Shown here in pieces: positions 42,433 through 51,776 of a DNA stretch of 64,000 nucleotides. Location of the stretch: the NCBI GenBank assembly GCA_977006965.1, contig OZ345352.1, positions 992,001 to 1,056,000 of the forward strand. The letters run 5' to 3'. This DNA comes from Phymatolithon calcareum (taxonomy: Eukaryota > Rhodophyta > Florideophyceae > Hapalidiales). The translations under genes and the position numbers were made by a program. The stretch's first letter is position 1; each line of letters opens with the position of its first letter. The notes under the pieces are model-generated. The model saw only the letters and a program-made list of their open reading frames with translations, was not told where the DNA came from and searched no databases.

Positions 42433-43281
42433 ATGGAAAATCAGCCTTCAATTCAGGACTTAGCTCAGGCCCTTACAGCCCTCCAGACTCAATTTAATAA
42501 TGCACAACAGCACATCGTTGGATTAGAGAATGAGCTGGGCCAGACCAAGACCGCGCTTCAGAATGCCCAGCATCAGCTGACGACAAAGACTAAGGCACCA
42601 AAGCAGAAACACCCGGAACCATTCAAAGGGAAATCATCCATCAAGAGCTGGGCAACACACATGAGCAACTACTTGGCCCGCTCTACGGATGAAGAAGCCT
42701 TCCCAATTGCGATCAGCTACCTTCAAGGTCACGCTCACTAGTGGTGGATCGTACACAAAGAGACCGAAGAAGGTCAGCGTATCTCAAACTGGACTCAGTT
42801 GAAAGAAGCACTGATCTACCGCTTCGATACCCTGAATAAAGAAAAGATCGCTCGCGATAAGCTTGCGAAATGGAAACAGTTGAAGGACATATCAACGTTC
42901 AACGACGACTTCCAGCGCATTGTTCTTGACATACCCAACATTAGTGTCAAAGAACAGATCGATCGCTATACGCGCGGCCTGAAAAGCTATATCTTCAAAG
43001 AACTTTGCACAAAAGAATATGAACGCCTCACCGACGTCATGCGTGATGCTGAACGAGTTGAAGCAGCACACAGCCGACTTCCGAGACCTGGAAACACACC
43101 GAAGAACCACACAGAGAAAGGGGACCAGCCACAAAAACCAGTTCCAACGGATATTGGAAATGTCCAAATTAAGAAACTAACCGCTGAAGAGCGTGAGAAA
43201 TGCATGAAAGAGGGACGTTGCCTCCGCTGCCGCGAAAAAGGTCACATTGCGATGAACTGCCCAAAAGCCCAGAGGAACTGA
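42433..43281 (+). pseudogene. Ty3 gag with one in-frame stop
   Basis: 282 codons from the first ATG of the transcript. Codon 103 is TAG (42739-42741) between HAH and WWIVHK; without it the frame runs to TGA 43279. Coiled-coil-like N-terminus (FNNAQQHIVGLENELGQTK), capsid region (LKEALIYRFDTLNKEKIA, FNDDFQRIVLDIPN), and a CCHC knuckle CLRCREKGHIAMNC near the C-terminus (C-x2-C-x4-H-x4-C). Packages the element RNA in particles. Pol overlaps at the 3' end in another frame. Confidence 0.88.
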
Positions 43282-44108
43282 GTACATTCAGTCGGCTCCA
43301 CAGTACTGCAGTTCCTGAACCAAAGCAACCGAAACCAAGAAAAGCCGAAGTTACCAAAGTCACACCATCTGAACCACATGACACAAAAAATCCTTTCGAG
43401 CCATCGACACCAAGCCTATTGATCACAAAAGCTATGTTTGCTGGAGCTCCTGCCAAAGTCCTCATAGACGACGGCGCAGAATTAAACCATTTATCTGAAG
43501 AATTCTGTCGTCGAAACAATATAACCATAAAGGAAGAGCTCCACGAAGCGCTCATGGCCAATAACACAAGCCAAAGACTAAAATCCACAACAAAACCTCT
43601 CGTCCTCAGTATAGGAGGCTATACTGAAAAGATTCGCTTCGCCGTTTGTCCCCTAAACTATGACATTATCTTAGGGAAAAAATGGACTACGGAACATAAA
43701 GCGATTACCAACCATTACACCAACGAGATCAAATTCTCGTACAAAGGCAGAACCCACACCATTGTTGCCACAGATCCAAAGACAAGAAACCTAATCTCTG
43801 TTAACGCAATTAAAAGAGACTATAGAAAACAGTATCCTACTTTCGCTGTAATGCTAAGGAAAGTACCTAGCTCAGACCAAGGGAATGCCGAACAAAAGAA
43901 AAATCAAGAAATTAGTAAAATACTGAGAGAATACAAAGACGTATTTCCAGATACTCTACCCAAAGGACTCCCACCGAAACGAAGCCAAGATTTTTCTATC
44001 GACCTCAAAGACGGAAGTGTACCCCAGAAGAAAGGACTGTATAGAATGTCTACCTCTGACCTCAAAGAGCTCAAAAGACAACTAGCAGACCTTATCGATC
44101 ACGAGTAG
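43200..44108 (+). pseudogene. Ty3 pol part 1: protease and start of reverse transcriptase
   Basis: Different frame from gag, overlapping it by about 80 bp, the usual gag-pol arrangement requiring frameshift. Protease segment AKVLIDDGAELNHLSEEF: the canonical D-(S/T)-G-A appears as DDGA. The RT N-terminus ends at a TAG (44106) in LIDHE. The homologous continuation (SSPWGAPILF) is in another frame, so there is a frameshift at about 44100-44110. Confidence 0.85.
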
Positions 44109-45350
44109 TTCAAGCCCTTGGGGTGCACCCATCTTATTTTCAAGCAAGAAGGATGGCGGATTACGCCTATGTGTTGATTATCGAGCTCTAAACCGCTTGA
44201 CGCTCAAGAACAGCTATCCTCTACCACGCATTGACGACATATTGGACCAGCTGTCTACAGCAAAGTATTTCACAACCATCGACCTCAGAAGCGGCTATCA
44301 TCAAATCAGACTCGGCCCGAAGTCGATTCCACTAACCGCATTCCGTACACGATACGGACACTTCGAGTTTCGTGTCGTACCCTTCGGGCTTTGCAATGCT
44401 CCCGCTAAGTTCATGGAATTAATGAACGAAGCATTCATCGAATATTTGGATAAGTTCATTGCCATTTATCTTGATGATATCTTGATCTACAGTGACACTT
44501 GGGAAGAACACCTTGAACACTTAAAGAAAACTTTAGAAATTCTCCGAAAAGAGAAGCTTTACGCGAAAGTTTCAAAGTGTGTCTTTGGATCTCAACAGGT
44601 CGACTATCTCGGATTTGTCCTCAAAACAAATGGACTGGCCATGAACCCCCACGAGACCAAAGCTATCACAGACTGGCCAACTCCTGAATCTAAGAAAGAT
44701 GTCCAATCGTTCCTTGGACTCGTCAACTATTACCGCAGATTCATCAAAAACTGCTCCAGAATCACCAAACCTCTGACCGAACTTAAAAAAAACGTACCGT
44801 TTGTACGGACGGATGCGACTGAAAAAGCATTCAACGCTTTGAAAGACTCAGTAACTTCGGCACCAGTCTTACAGACATTCCGTGATGATCTTCCCGTCAT
44901 TGTCACGACCGATGCTTCGAAAGTAGCAATCGGAGCAGTATTAGAACAGGACGGAGCCACTGGACGTAAACCAGTAGCTTTCACGTCTCGTACACTTAAT
45001 ACTGCAGAACAGAACTATGCAGCCCACGACCTAGAGCTATTAGGCATTGTCGACACTCTACGTGCTTGGCGATGCTATCTTCATGGCCGAAAATTCATAG
45101 TCCACACAGACCATTACCCCTTACGCTACATTCAAACACAAGATCATCTCTCCAATCGACAAGTCCGTTGGTTAGAGCGCCTTGCAGAGTTTGACTTTTC
45201 TATAATTCCTATCAAAGGCAAATCAAATCAAGTAGCGGACGCGCTCTCCAGACAAGGTAAAGACCTCCCGAACACCGCCGAATACGCCAAAGATCTTCTC
45301 GAAAAAGTCATAAAAAATACTGTCAAACAAATGCAGTGTCCACTGTCTAC
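44109..45350 (+). pseudogene. Ty3 pol part 2: reverse transcriptase and RNase H
   Basis: SSPWGAPILFSSKKDGGLRL then CVDYRALNRLTLKNSYPLPR, FTTIDLRSGYHQI, FGLCNAPAKFMELMN, the catalytic AIYLDDILIYSD, and RNase H (VTTDASKVAIGAVLEQDG, TLNTAEQNYAAHDLELLG, HTDHYPLRYI, VADALSRQGKD). Catalytic residues are intact. The integrase continues in a third frame from about 45340, so a second frameshift lies there. Confidence 0.9.
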
Positions 45351-46776
45351 CCTAGACCAACCATCTTTAAACAGTTGGAGTTCGAGTACGCACAAGACCC
45401 CGAGTTTAATGAACCTGACAATGACCCCGAAGATGCGTTCAAGATTCTGGACCGCATCTTACACAGAGAAAACAAGTTTTGTGTCCCCAAAGGAAACTTT
45501 AGGTTGAACCTCTTACACGACCACCATGCGAGCCCAAACGCCGGGCACCTTGGAGAAACGAAGACCAGACATAGAATTCAACCTTACTATTTCTGGAAAA
45601 ACTTACGGAAGGACGTACACGAATACGTTAAAAGCTGCCGTATCTGTCAACAGACAAAAGCAAGAAACCACAAACCGTTTGGATTTCTACAACCAATCGA
45701 CCCATCCGACACAAAATGGACCACAATCACGATGGATTTCATTACACCTCTCCCAAAAACAAAGAATGGCCATACTGGCATTCTCAACGTTGTGGACAAG
45801 CTCTCAAAAATGATTCGATCCATCCCCATCCCCGAAAAAGCAGATGCTCTAGTAATCGCCAAACTCTTCAAAGAACATATCTACAGAAACCATGGTATTC
45901 CATCCAAAATAATATCAGACAGGGATACCATTTTTATGAGCAAGTTCTGGAAAAACTTGTTCAAACTCCTCGGAACAAAGATTTCGCCCTCCACTGCCTA
46001 TCATCCACAAACAGATGGACAGTCTGAAATAGCCAACAGAAAAACAGAGGAAATGTTTCGAGCATTTGCAAATTTCAGAACAAACAACTGGGACGAATTT
46101 CTTTTCGACTTCGAAGTGGCGTACAACTCATCCATTCACAGCACTACGTTGTATACTCCATTTTACTTGAACTACGGAATTCATCCAAGAACCATCCCAT
46201 TACAGACGCTTTCATCAAACAACCCATCGGTATCACAGTTCCTGAAAGACATACAAGACACCTCTGCATTTGCAAGAGAAAACATCGTAAAAATGGCAGA
46301 GTATGCCAACAAATTGCGTTTGCCACACCAATTTGCAGTTGACGACAAAGTCTGGTTGTCAACAAAGAATCTGTCTCTTACGGACGGAACAGGCTCAAAA
46401 AAGCTACATCCAAAATATTGTGGCCCATTCGTGATCAGAAAGAAAATTAATGACGTTGCTTTCGCCCTAGACTTGTCTGCACCAATGAAGCAAAAAGGTA
46501 TTCATGACACCTTCCACGTCAGTCTACTAAAGCCATTTGTTGAAGATACCTTCTCAAGAGACCCAGCACCCTCGCCCGCTATTCTGCTAAAGACCGGAGA
46601 GCAAGAATACGAAGTTGAAGACATTCTAGCGCATCGAAAGCGTCACCGAAAAGCTGAGTTCTTAGTTAAGTGGAAAGGATATCCTGACCACGAGAACACT
46701 TGGCAAACCGAACAAGACCTCGAGAATGAGCAAGACATCGTTCAAAACTACAAAGCGTCGGGACGATGCTTCCCCT
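45340..46776 (+). CDS. Ty3 pol part 3: integrase with chromodomain
   Basis: Zinc-binding H-H-C-C (HDHHASPNAGHLGE, SCRICQQTKARN), catalytic core with MDFITPLPKT (Asp), IISDRDTIFMSKFW (Asp) and HPQTDGQSEIANRKTEEM (Glu; D35E spacing), GPY/F region (KYCGPFVIRKKI) and a C-terminal chromodomain (YEVEDILAHRKRHRK-AEFLVKWKGYPDHENTW). Chromodomains of chromoviruses direct integration to particular chromatin. This part is open throughout; it would be made only as part of the pol polyprotein. Confidence 0.9.
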
Positions 46777-46788
46777 AGGAGGGAGGGA
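46777..46788 (+). promoter_or_regulatory. Polypurine tract
   Basis: AGGAGGGAGGGA directly before the 3' LTR, the plus-strand priming site. It overlaps the chromodomain ORF end. Confidence 0.85.
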
Positions 46789-47342
46789 TGTGACGAAAAG
46801 TCACTCACGTCACTCCTGTGACGTGATCAACACCCCTTATCAACACCAGAATCATAGTCAATCATACTCTATTCCTCCTCGTTACGGTTCCTCAGTCATA
46901 TGTTACACGTCACGTCACAATCTATCATACATCATGTCTCTGTGACCGCGGCGCCGCTCACTAAGAGCGCGGAGCGCTTTTGAAGAGCCTCTCTCGAGTC
47001 CATCATTTTTAGCCAATCTCCGCCTTCCATAGTTCCTCGTCTTACTCCTCATCGTTGTGACCAATGACCAAACGCCATTGGACACTCAACGGCTTCCTCA
47101 TTGCCGATTACTTCTGCGGCAAATGATATCCTGCCATTACTATCTCCCTCCCCGATGTTGACGTTAGTCCAATTGTTTTTAGCCATATATTTGTCCCGTG
47201 TGTCTCTTCACATTAGTGTCTACACACCGCTTTGTTTGGACTCTTCACTATGGTTCTACTTCTAGTCTATATAAACCCTCCTTGACCAGCAGCCCTCAAA
47301 CTCTTGTCAACGGATCTGCCAGCTTGTGCCTTGAACCCCACA
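46789..47342 (+). repeat. 3' LTR
   Basis: Same length as the 5' LTR. Differences seen include GACGAAAAG/GACGAACAG, GTCTCTG/GTCACTG, GCGCGGAGC/GCGCGAAGC, TTTTTAGCC/TTTTTGCC and AGCCCTC/AGTCCTC. TATATAAA at 47268-47275. Confidence 0.95.
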
Positions 47343-47518
47343 CTGAGCCGCTCAAAATGAGCATAGCGGAGGGCTGTTCACGGCGATCTGGTCTCCGCGC
47401 GGATCTCCTTTCGTCCTCCTTTCTTTTTCGCTTTTCTCTTCCAGTGGCCCTATCGGGTCATCCCCCACTAGTCTCTTATGCTCCTTTGTAGGTTGACGAG
47501 AGAGGAAAAAGGATTTGC

Positions 47519-48227
47519 TATGAGAGGGATGATGGGTAATGAAATCAATAAAGCAGATGGCGCTGCCCCATAGGACTCATCTCCATCAGATCGATTGCAC
47601 GGAATGTGGCACTTGTCTGGGGGCCGACTATGGCGATGACTAAATTTGCCGTCCAGTACAAGACTGTTATAAACTCTGAGAGTAGAAACATTGTGGGTTA
47701 GAATAAGAGGTGGGAGTTTTTTAAAAGTGACAGACGCATCTGCAGACGCTTAGGGCAACTTTGCGAAGGCCTCACGGTGACGGACAAGGTCTTTCTTGGT
47801 TGAACATTAGCATTGTCGGGCGCAAATCGATATAGTGGATTACTAGGACCTACCTCTGACCCATAATTGGGCCTCGAGGGAGAAAATTTTTCCACTATAC
47901 TGGATCACGCATAGTCGACGGGAAGTAGGACGGATGATTTCATGTTTCAGTCCCAGCCTTGGTCGCTTGAAACATGGCAAGGACTTCGTCAAGTGCCATC
48001 GTAGGTTAGAGTTGTCATATCGTGCGGCATGGTGGCTGCACTTGTAGATGATTGGCCAAAAGCAAAAGCAGAAACAATGCTCGCGAAATGGAAACCGCTC
48101 GAGGTGGCGGATTCTGTCATGTTCATGCAACACACCCGAAACGCATACTCTGCCCGATTCTGTTCTTCTTGCAGTTCTCTCCTGCGAAGTGAAGATTGTT
48201 CTACCATCTGTTGAGCACGTACCATGA
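47519..48227 (+). pseudogene. Ribitol 2-dehydrogenase-like SDR, broken by a LINE-C tail
   Basis: Two collinear parts around a LINE insertion (47703-48003). Before it: SIRSIARNVALVWGPTMAMT then KFAVQ (about 47595-47660), the short-chain dehydrogenase SSIAG...Y-x3-K-FAVQ segment with the catalytic Tyr position occupied by Met. A 2-bp deletion follows. After it: WVRVVISCGMVAALVDDWPK, AKAETMLAKW, EVADSVMFM (48004-48125), the typical C-terminal part of ribitol 2-dehydrogenases (VRV..ISPG, ALLDDWPKAK, EVAxxVxFM). Then one more frameshift and a frame ending VKIVLPSVEHVP-TGA, whose TGA overlaps the kinase ATG. The N-terminal NAD-binding part is not recognisable. Confidence 0.75.
47703..48003 (-). mobile_element. 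LINE-C 3' end inserted in the dehydrogenase remnant
   Basis: 301 bp, duplications GGTTAGA at 47696-47702 and 48004-48010. On the minus strand it begins with the ORF2 end (MALDEVLAMFQATKAGT) and runs through the C-family 3' UTR to a short C-tail (CACTTTTAAAAAACTCCCACC). Confidence 0.85.
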
Positions 48228-49816
48228 CGCAGTACTTCATTGGCATTGATGTTGGCACAGGGAGCGCCCGCGCTGGCGTATTTGATACATCCGGCGCCTG
48301 CCTTGGCTCTGGCAAACATGTTACAGAAATTTGGAACGAGGCGGGAAATATCTTTGAGCAATCTAGCAATAATATCTGGGCTGCCGTCTGCTCTGCGGTG
48401 AAAGCGGCTATGGCAGATGCGAACAAAGCCCCATCCGACATTGCCGGTATTGGCTTTGGTGCAACCTGTTCCCTCGTCGTGATTGACAAGCAGGGCCAGC
48501 CCTTACCTGTAAGTCCCGGGAATTGCAAAAAGGGTGACAAGAAAGAGCGTAACATCATGGTTTGGATGGACCACCGCGCTGCAGACCAAGCCCGTCGCAT
48601 TAATGCAACCAAGCATCGAGTGCTCAACTATGTTGGCGGGGTCATCTCACCTGAAATGGAAACACCAAAGCTCCTTTGGCTGAAAGAAAACATTCCCGAG
48701 ACATTCGCCAAAGCCAAAAATTTCTTTGATCTCACGGACTTCCTCACATGGAAAGCTACTGACGATTTTGCTCGCTCCGTCTGTACTGTCACGTGCAAAT
48801 GGACATACATGGCACATGAGGAGCGCTGGGATGAATCCTATTTTCAACAAGTCGGTCTTGCAGAATTGTGTGAAGACAGCTTCGCGCGCATTGGCTCAAA
48901 AATCGTCAATCCAGGCACAGCACTCGGAACAGGTTTGACCGAGCAAGCCGCGACAGAAATGGGGCTTACAGCAGGCATCCCCGTTGCTGCTGGCCTCATT
49001 GATGCTCACGCAGCCGGTGTTGGCACAGTTGGGGTTGAGGCCGACGGCAGATCGCCCGAAACCCGCATGGCCTATGTACTTGGAACATCAGCATGCACAA
49101 TGACATCATCGCTCGAGGCGGCGTTTGTGCCTGGTGTTTGGGGGCCGTACAAATCTGCGATGGTCCCAGGTCTTTGGCTGAGTGAGGGTGGGCAGTCCGC
49201 CGCAGGCAAAGCAATCGAGCATCTTCTCAAACTCCATCCTGCACATTGTGCGACTAACGAGCCGGATATATCCAATGTGGCTCAGAAAGCAACACCTTCA
49301 AACGGCAATTTGTCCGCGGCCGTGGATATGGCAGACCAAATCATCGTTGTTCCAGAATTTCTGGGCAACCGTGCCCCATTCGCAGATCCGGAAGCGCGTG
49401 CTATTATTTCTGGCCTTGACCTCGAGACAAGCCTTGAAGCCCTCTATATTGCAGGCATTTGCGGGCTTGGCTATGGCTTAAAGCAAATTCTAAATGCTCA
49501 ACGAGAAGAGGGACTTAACATTGACACCGTTGTCATCAGCGGCGGTGGAAGTGAATATCCGCTAGTTAAACAATTGCTCGCAGATGCGGCTGAGATTCCC
49601 GTTGTGGAGCCTTCCAGTAATGAGCCTGTGCTTCTTGGCGCAGCTATGCTGGGTGCGGTTGCAGGGGGCTGCTATGATGAGCTGCAAGCAGCTATGAAGT
49701 CCATGTCCCAGTTTGGCACGCGCTTCGTCCCGGCGAGCGGGGAACACAACAAAAAGCATTTGAAACGCTTTGAAGTTTTTGAAGCATTGCAGGCAGCGGC
49801 AAAACGTATTCGCTAG
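48224..49816 (+). CDS. FGGY-family carbohydrate kinase, D-ribulokinase type
   Basis: 530 residues, intact, no introns. ATP-dependent sugar kinase, probably phosphorylating D-ribulose to D-ribulose 5-phosphate for the pentose phosphate pathway. Visible motifs: N-terminal phosphate loop YFIGIDVGTGSARAGVFD (4-21), GFGATCSLVV (77-86), WMDHRA (114-119), YVGGVISPEMETPKLLWLKE (136-155; typical of the ribulokinase/FGGY subgroup), GLIDAHAAGVG (257-267, catalytic Asp 260), a GTSAC loop (287-291), and the C-terminal adenine-site SGGGSEYPLVKQLLADA. Length fits the family. The ATG overlaps the TGA of the dehydrogenase remnant (ATGA), as in bacterial operons. No LINE damage inside it. The substrate is inferred from motifs and neighbour. 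Confidence 0.9.
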   Translation: MTQYFIGIDVGTGSARAGVFDTSGACLGSGKHVTEIWNEAGNIFEQSSNNIWAAVCSAVKAAMADANKAPSDIAGIGFGATCSLVVIDKQGQPLPVSPGNCKKGDKKERNIMVWMDHRAADQARRINATKHRVLNYVGGVISPEMETPKLLWLKENIPETFAKAKNFFDLTDFLTWKATDDFARSVCTVTCKWTYMAHEERWDESYFQQVGLAELCEDSFARIGSKIVNPGTALGTGLTEQAATEMGLTAGIPVAAGLIDAHAAGVGTVGVEADGRSPETRMAYVLGTSACTMTSSLEAAFVPGVWGPYKSAMVPGLWLSEGGQSAAGKAIEHLLKLHPAHCATNEPDISNVAQKATPSNGNLSAAVDMADQIIVVPEFLGNRAPFADPEARAIISGLDLETSLEALYIAGICGLGYGLKQILNAQREEGLNIDTVVISGGGSEYPLVKQLLADAAEIPVVEPSSNEPVLLGAAMLGAVAGGCYDELQAAMKSMSQFGTRFVPASGEHNKKHLKRFEVFEALQAAAKRIR

Positions 49817-50049
49817 TATGAGCACTTTGATGTGTGTAACTCTCAGTGCCTCTACGCTTTCAGAATAGTTTGAATCTTTTTCCTTGAGCCGACGGAACTC
49901 CATTGTGGCTATGATCTCACACAAATCTCTCCGGTTAGGGGGGTACACTTGGCCACTGGCCTTCCGAGGCACCTTTCCTCTCCGAAAATGAAATCTGAAG
50001 TTGTCTTGGACATCAATTCTCTAATCCCTGTTGAAGCTTGAGCGGTGTC
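49817..50049. other. Spacer after the kinase
   Basis: No gene recognised; a GTG-started minus frame running into the kinase is antisense. No clear AATAAA close to the kinase stop was noticed. Confidence 0.3.
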
Positions 50050-51012
50050 ACAGAACGCCGGGCGGTTGGACTAGAGCTTGTTGACGGACAACGTCTACAA
50101 TTGTTGCCGAGCTATCAAGACGAGTGAGAGTTTTGACAGAGAGTTTAAACAGGTTTCGAACCGTGCTGCAAGTCCCGGGATGCAATTCATGAATCGACTC
50201 CAAGAACAAGACAGAGCGGAAACTGGGAAGCACTAGATGACCTTTTGTTCTTCGGCAAAAATATAATCACATGTATTCAGAATGAAGAAGGCCTCAACGA
50301 ATACGAAACACAAGAGGAGATCTACTCTGTTGTGTGTAACGCCTGAGAAATTCTCAGTGAGAAAGCCCGATGGACTTTGTGATACAAGAACGCTACAAAT
50401 TCCAACAGTTCCAATTGGCTTCGAGAAGAACGAAGGGACCGAACTCGCGATCCTGAGAGCGAAGAGTACCATGATGCGAGGCCACCGATTTGTCGCGGTC
50501 TTCGACGTGTCCTCCTAAGAGATATCCTCCAACGCAGGGTCGAGCCATGCATATCCGAAGATACTGCATAGATGGAGCAAATTCAGACTTGCGTGGTCCC
50601 TACTCCACGAAACCCGCCGACTGGAATACCTCGGTAAAACGATCGACAACACTGGCCAGACCAACCACGCTACCCTGAAACGCCTCTTCAAAGCGAAATG
50701 TCTACTCCTTGCTCTCCGTGTTATCGGCGTTACAGCTAATGGACAGACGGCAGCGAAATGCACATCCGTCTATAATGCATTGCTCCAGTGTCGATGGGAA
50801 TACGCACTGGACCTAAAGCCGTTTTCGAAGTCCATTCAAGCTCATGTGGACCAGGTAGAAGGACAGTTCTACTCCCTCATATTTGGCCACTTTGCTAAGC
50901 GTAATAATGATCGAATGTGAACACTGAGTAGAGCCGCCCTAGTGGGAGTAACACCTGAGGAAGCCTTGCCCGTATACCGTATGACTGTGAGGCTTTAAAA
51001 AATTGCAATAAA
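50050..51012 (+). mobile_element. LINE remnants (RT pieces, A-type tail)
   Basis: A C-terminal piece (WEALDDLLFFGKNIITCIQN-EEGL, about 50190-50305), then a finger/palm fragment (GTELAILRAKSTMMRGHRFVAVF, 50430-50515) and a thumb fragment (RRLEYLGKTIDNTG to CRWEYALDLKPF, 50590-50920), ending in an A-type 3' tail (CACCTGAGGAAGCCTTGCCC...GTGAGGC). Internal deletions and frameshifts throughout. Confidence 0.65.
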
Positions 51013-51048
51013 AAACTGTGCAGAATCACACAACCAGGGCTGAAATGC

Positions 51049-51760
51049 TGGAACGAGCCAGATCAAAGAAAAGGAGCCTTCTGGCCGTCCCAATCGAGGA
51101 AAGAGATGTGGGTGAACTACAATGGGTTAGTCGAGACATATCGGCAATGCTACAGTACGATCTATTCGAGACGGCACTGACTTTCCTCAAACAAGGAGTT
51201 TCAGCAAAATCGTTGAGGACCTTGCTCTTCAAAGACGAAGGAGACGTCTCGGAGTCCAACAGAAAGAGAAAAATTCCCTACGATCTGCACCCCGGCGATT
51301 ATCAGACTCCCGAAAACACGGCACCGCCAATTAGCGGTAAAGTGGGCATTCGGTCGGTTCCCCCCAATGAGCACATCACTTCTCACAGACAAGTTCGGTG
51401 ATACTGTACCAATCCTCATGAACAACCTGGAAGAATACCTCGGAAGATATCAACTGACCAAAGAGGAGATTGATATCACTGAAAAGCTCTAGACAAGCTA
51501 CTCTTCTTCACTATCGTGTTTTTCGACGACATGGAATAGACAAGGCGCCAATTGAGGAAATCTGATCAGTGCACCCCAAGCTTTTCCCTCCGCCCTTTTA
51601 CGGGAGAGGGTTTTTGCAGCTAGGGCTACGACGTTAACCCGGGTTACAAGTATTTGAATATATGATCGAAGCTACAACGTAGCTGCTGAAACGCATCTCC
51701 CTTGCAGTCTCATGAGTGTTACTGAGGGCGTTTAATAAATTCCAAATTCAAGAAAAAAAA
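51049..51760 (+). mobile_element. LINE-B copy, 5'-truncated
   Basis: Flanked by ACCAGRGCTGAAATGC (51033-51048 and 51761-51776; one mismatch in 16). Contains the ORF2 C-terminal region (RARSKKRSLLAVPIEERD, NRKRKIPYDLHPGD, then LEEYLGRYQLTKEE and LDKLLFFTIVFFDDME with frameshifts) and the B-family end GAGGGCGTTTAATAAATTCC plus A8. Confidence 0.85.
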
Positions 51761-51776
51761 ACCAGAGCTGAAATGC

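Larger units (their letters stand above)
41037..47342 (+). mobile_element. Ty3/gypsy chromovirus-type element, copy 1 (young)
   Basis: 6.3 kb, LTRs 41037-41590 and 46789-47342 (554 bp each), 5-bp target duplication CTGAG (41032-41036 and 47343-47347), primer-binding site at 41594 and polypurine tract at 46777-46788. Internal order: ATG-free zinc-finger ORF, gag, protease, RT, RNase H, integrase, chromodomain. Only about five differences between the LTRs indicate a recent insertion. Yet gag has one stop and pol two frameshifts. Inserted into LINE-C copy 2. Confidence 0.96.
30395..47483 (-). mobile_element. LINE-C copy 2, near full length, split by two nested elements
   Basis: Bounded by a perfect 13-bp duplication CTTTGTAGGTTGA at 30382-30394 and 47484-47496. 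The LINE's own DNA is 30395-30865, 36489-41036 and 47348-47483, about 5.1 kb. A LINE-A (30866-36472) and a Ty3 element (41037-47342) inserted later, plus a SINE-1 fragment (37056-37187). Order on the minus strand: 5' UTR, ORF1, ORF2 (endonuclease, RT, C-terminal domain), 3' UTR ending in (TTC)n. All ORFs are broken. Confidence 0.9.

Noticed and set aside
48029-48214. Short ORF upstream of the kinase as an independent small gene
   Set aside because: Its first 30 residues are the C-terminal part of the dehydrogenase remnant; the rest is out of frame.
47519-49816. Bacterial contamination as the explanation for the ribitol genes
   Set aside because: A LINE-C with the host-type tail and a TSD sits inside the dehydrogenase remnant, and the remnant is frameshifted as expected for a relic in the host genome. 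Long reads should still confirm it.
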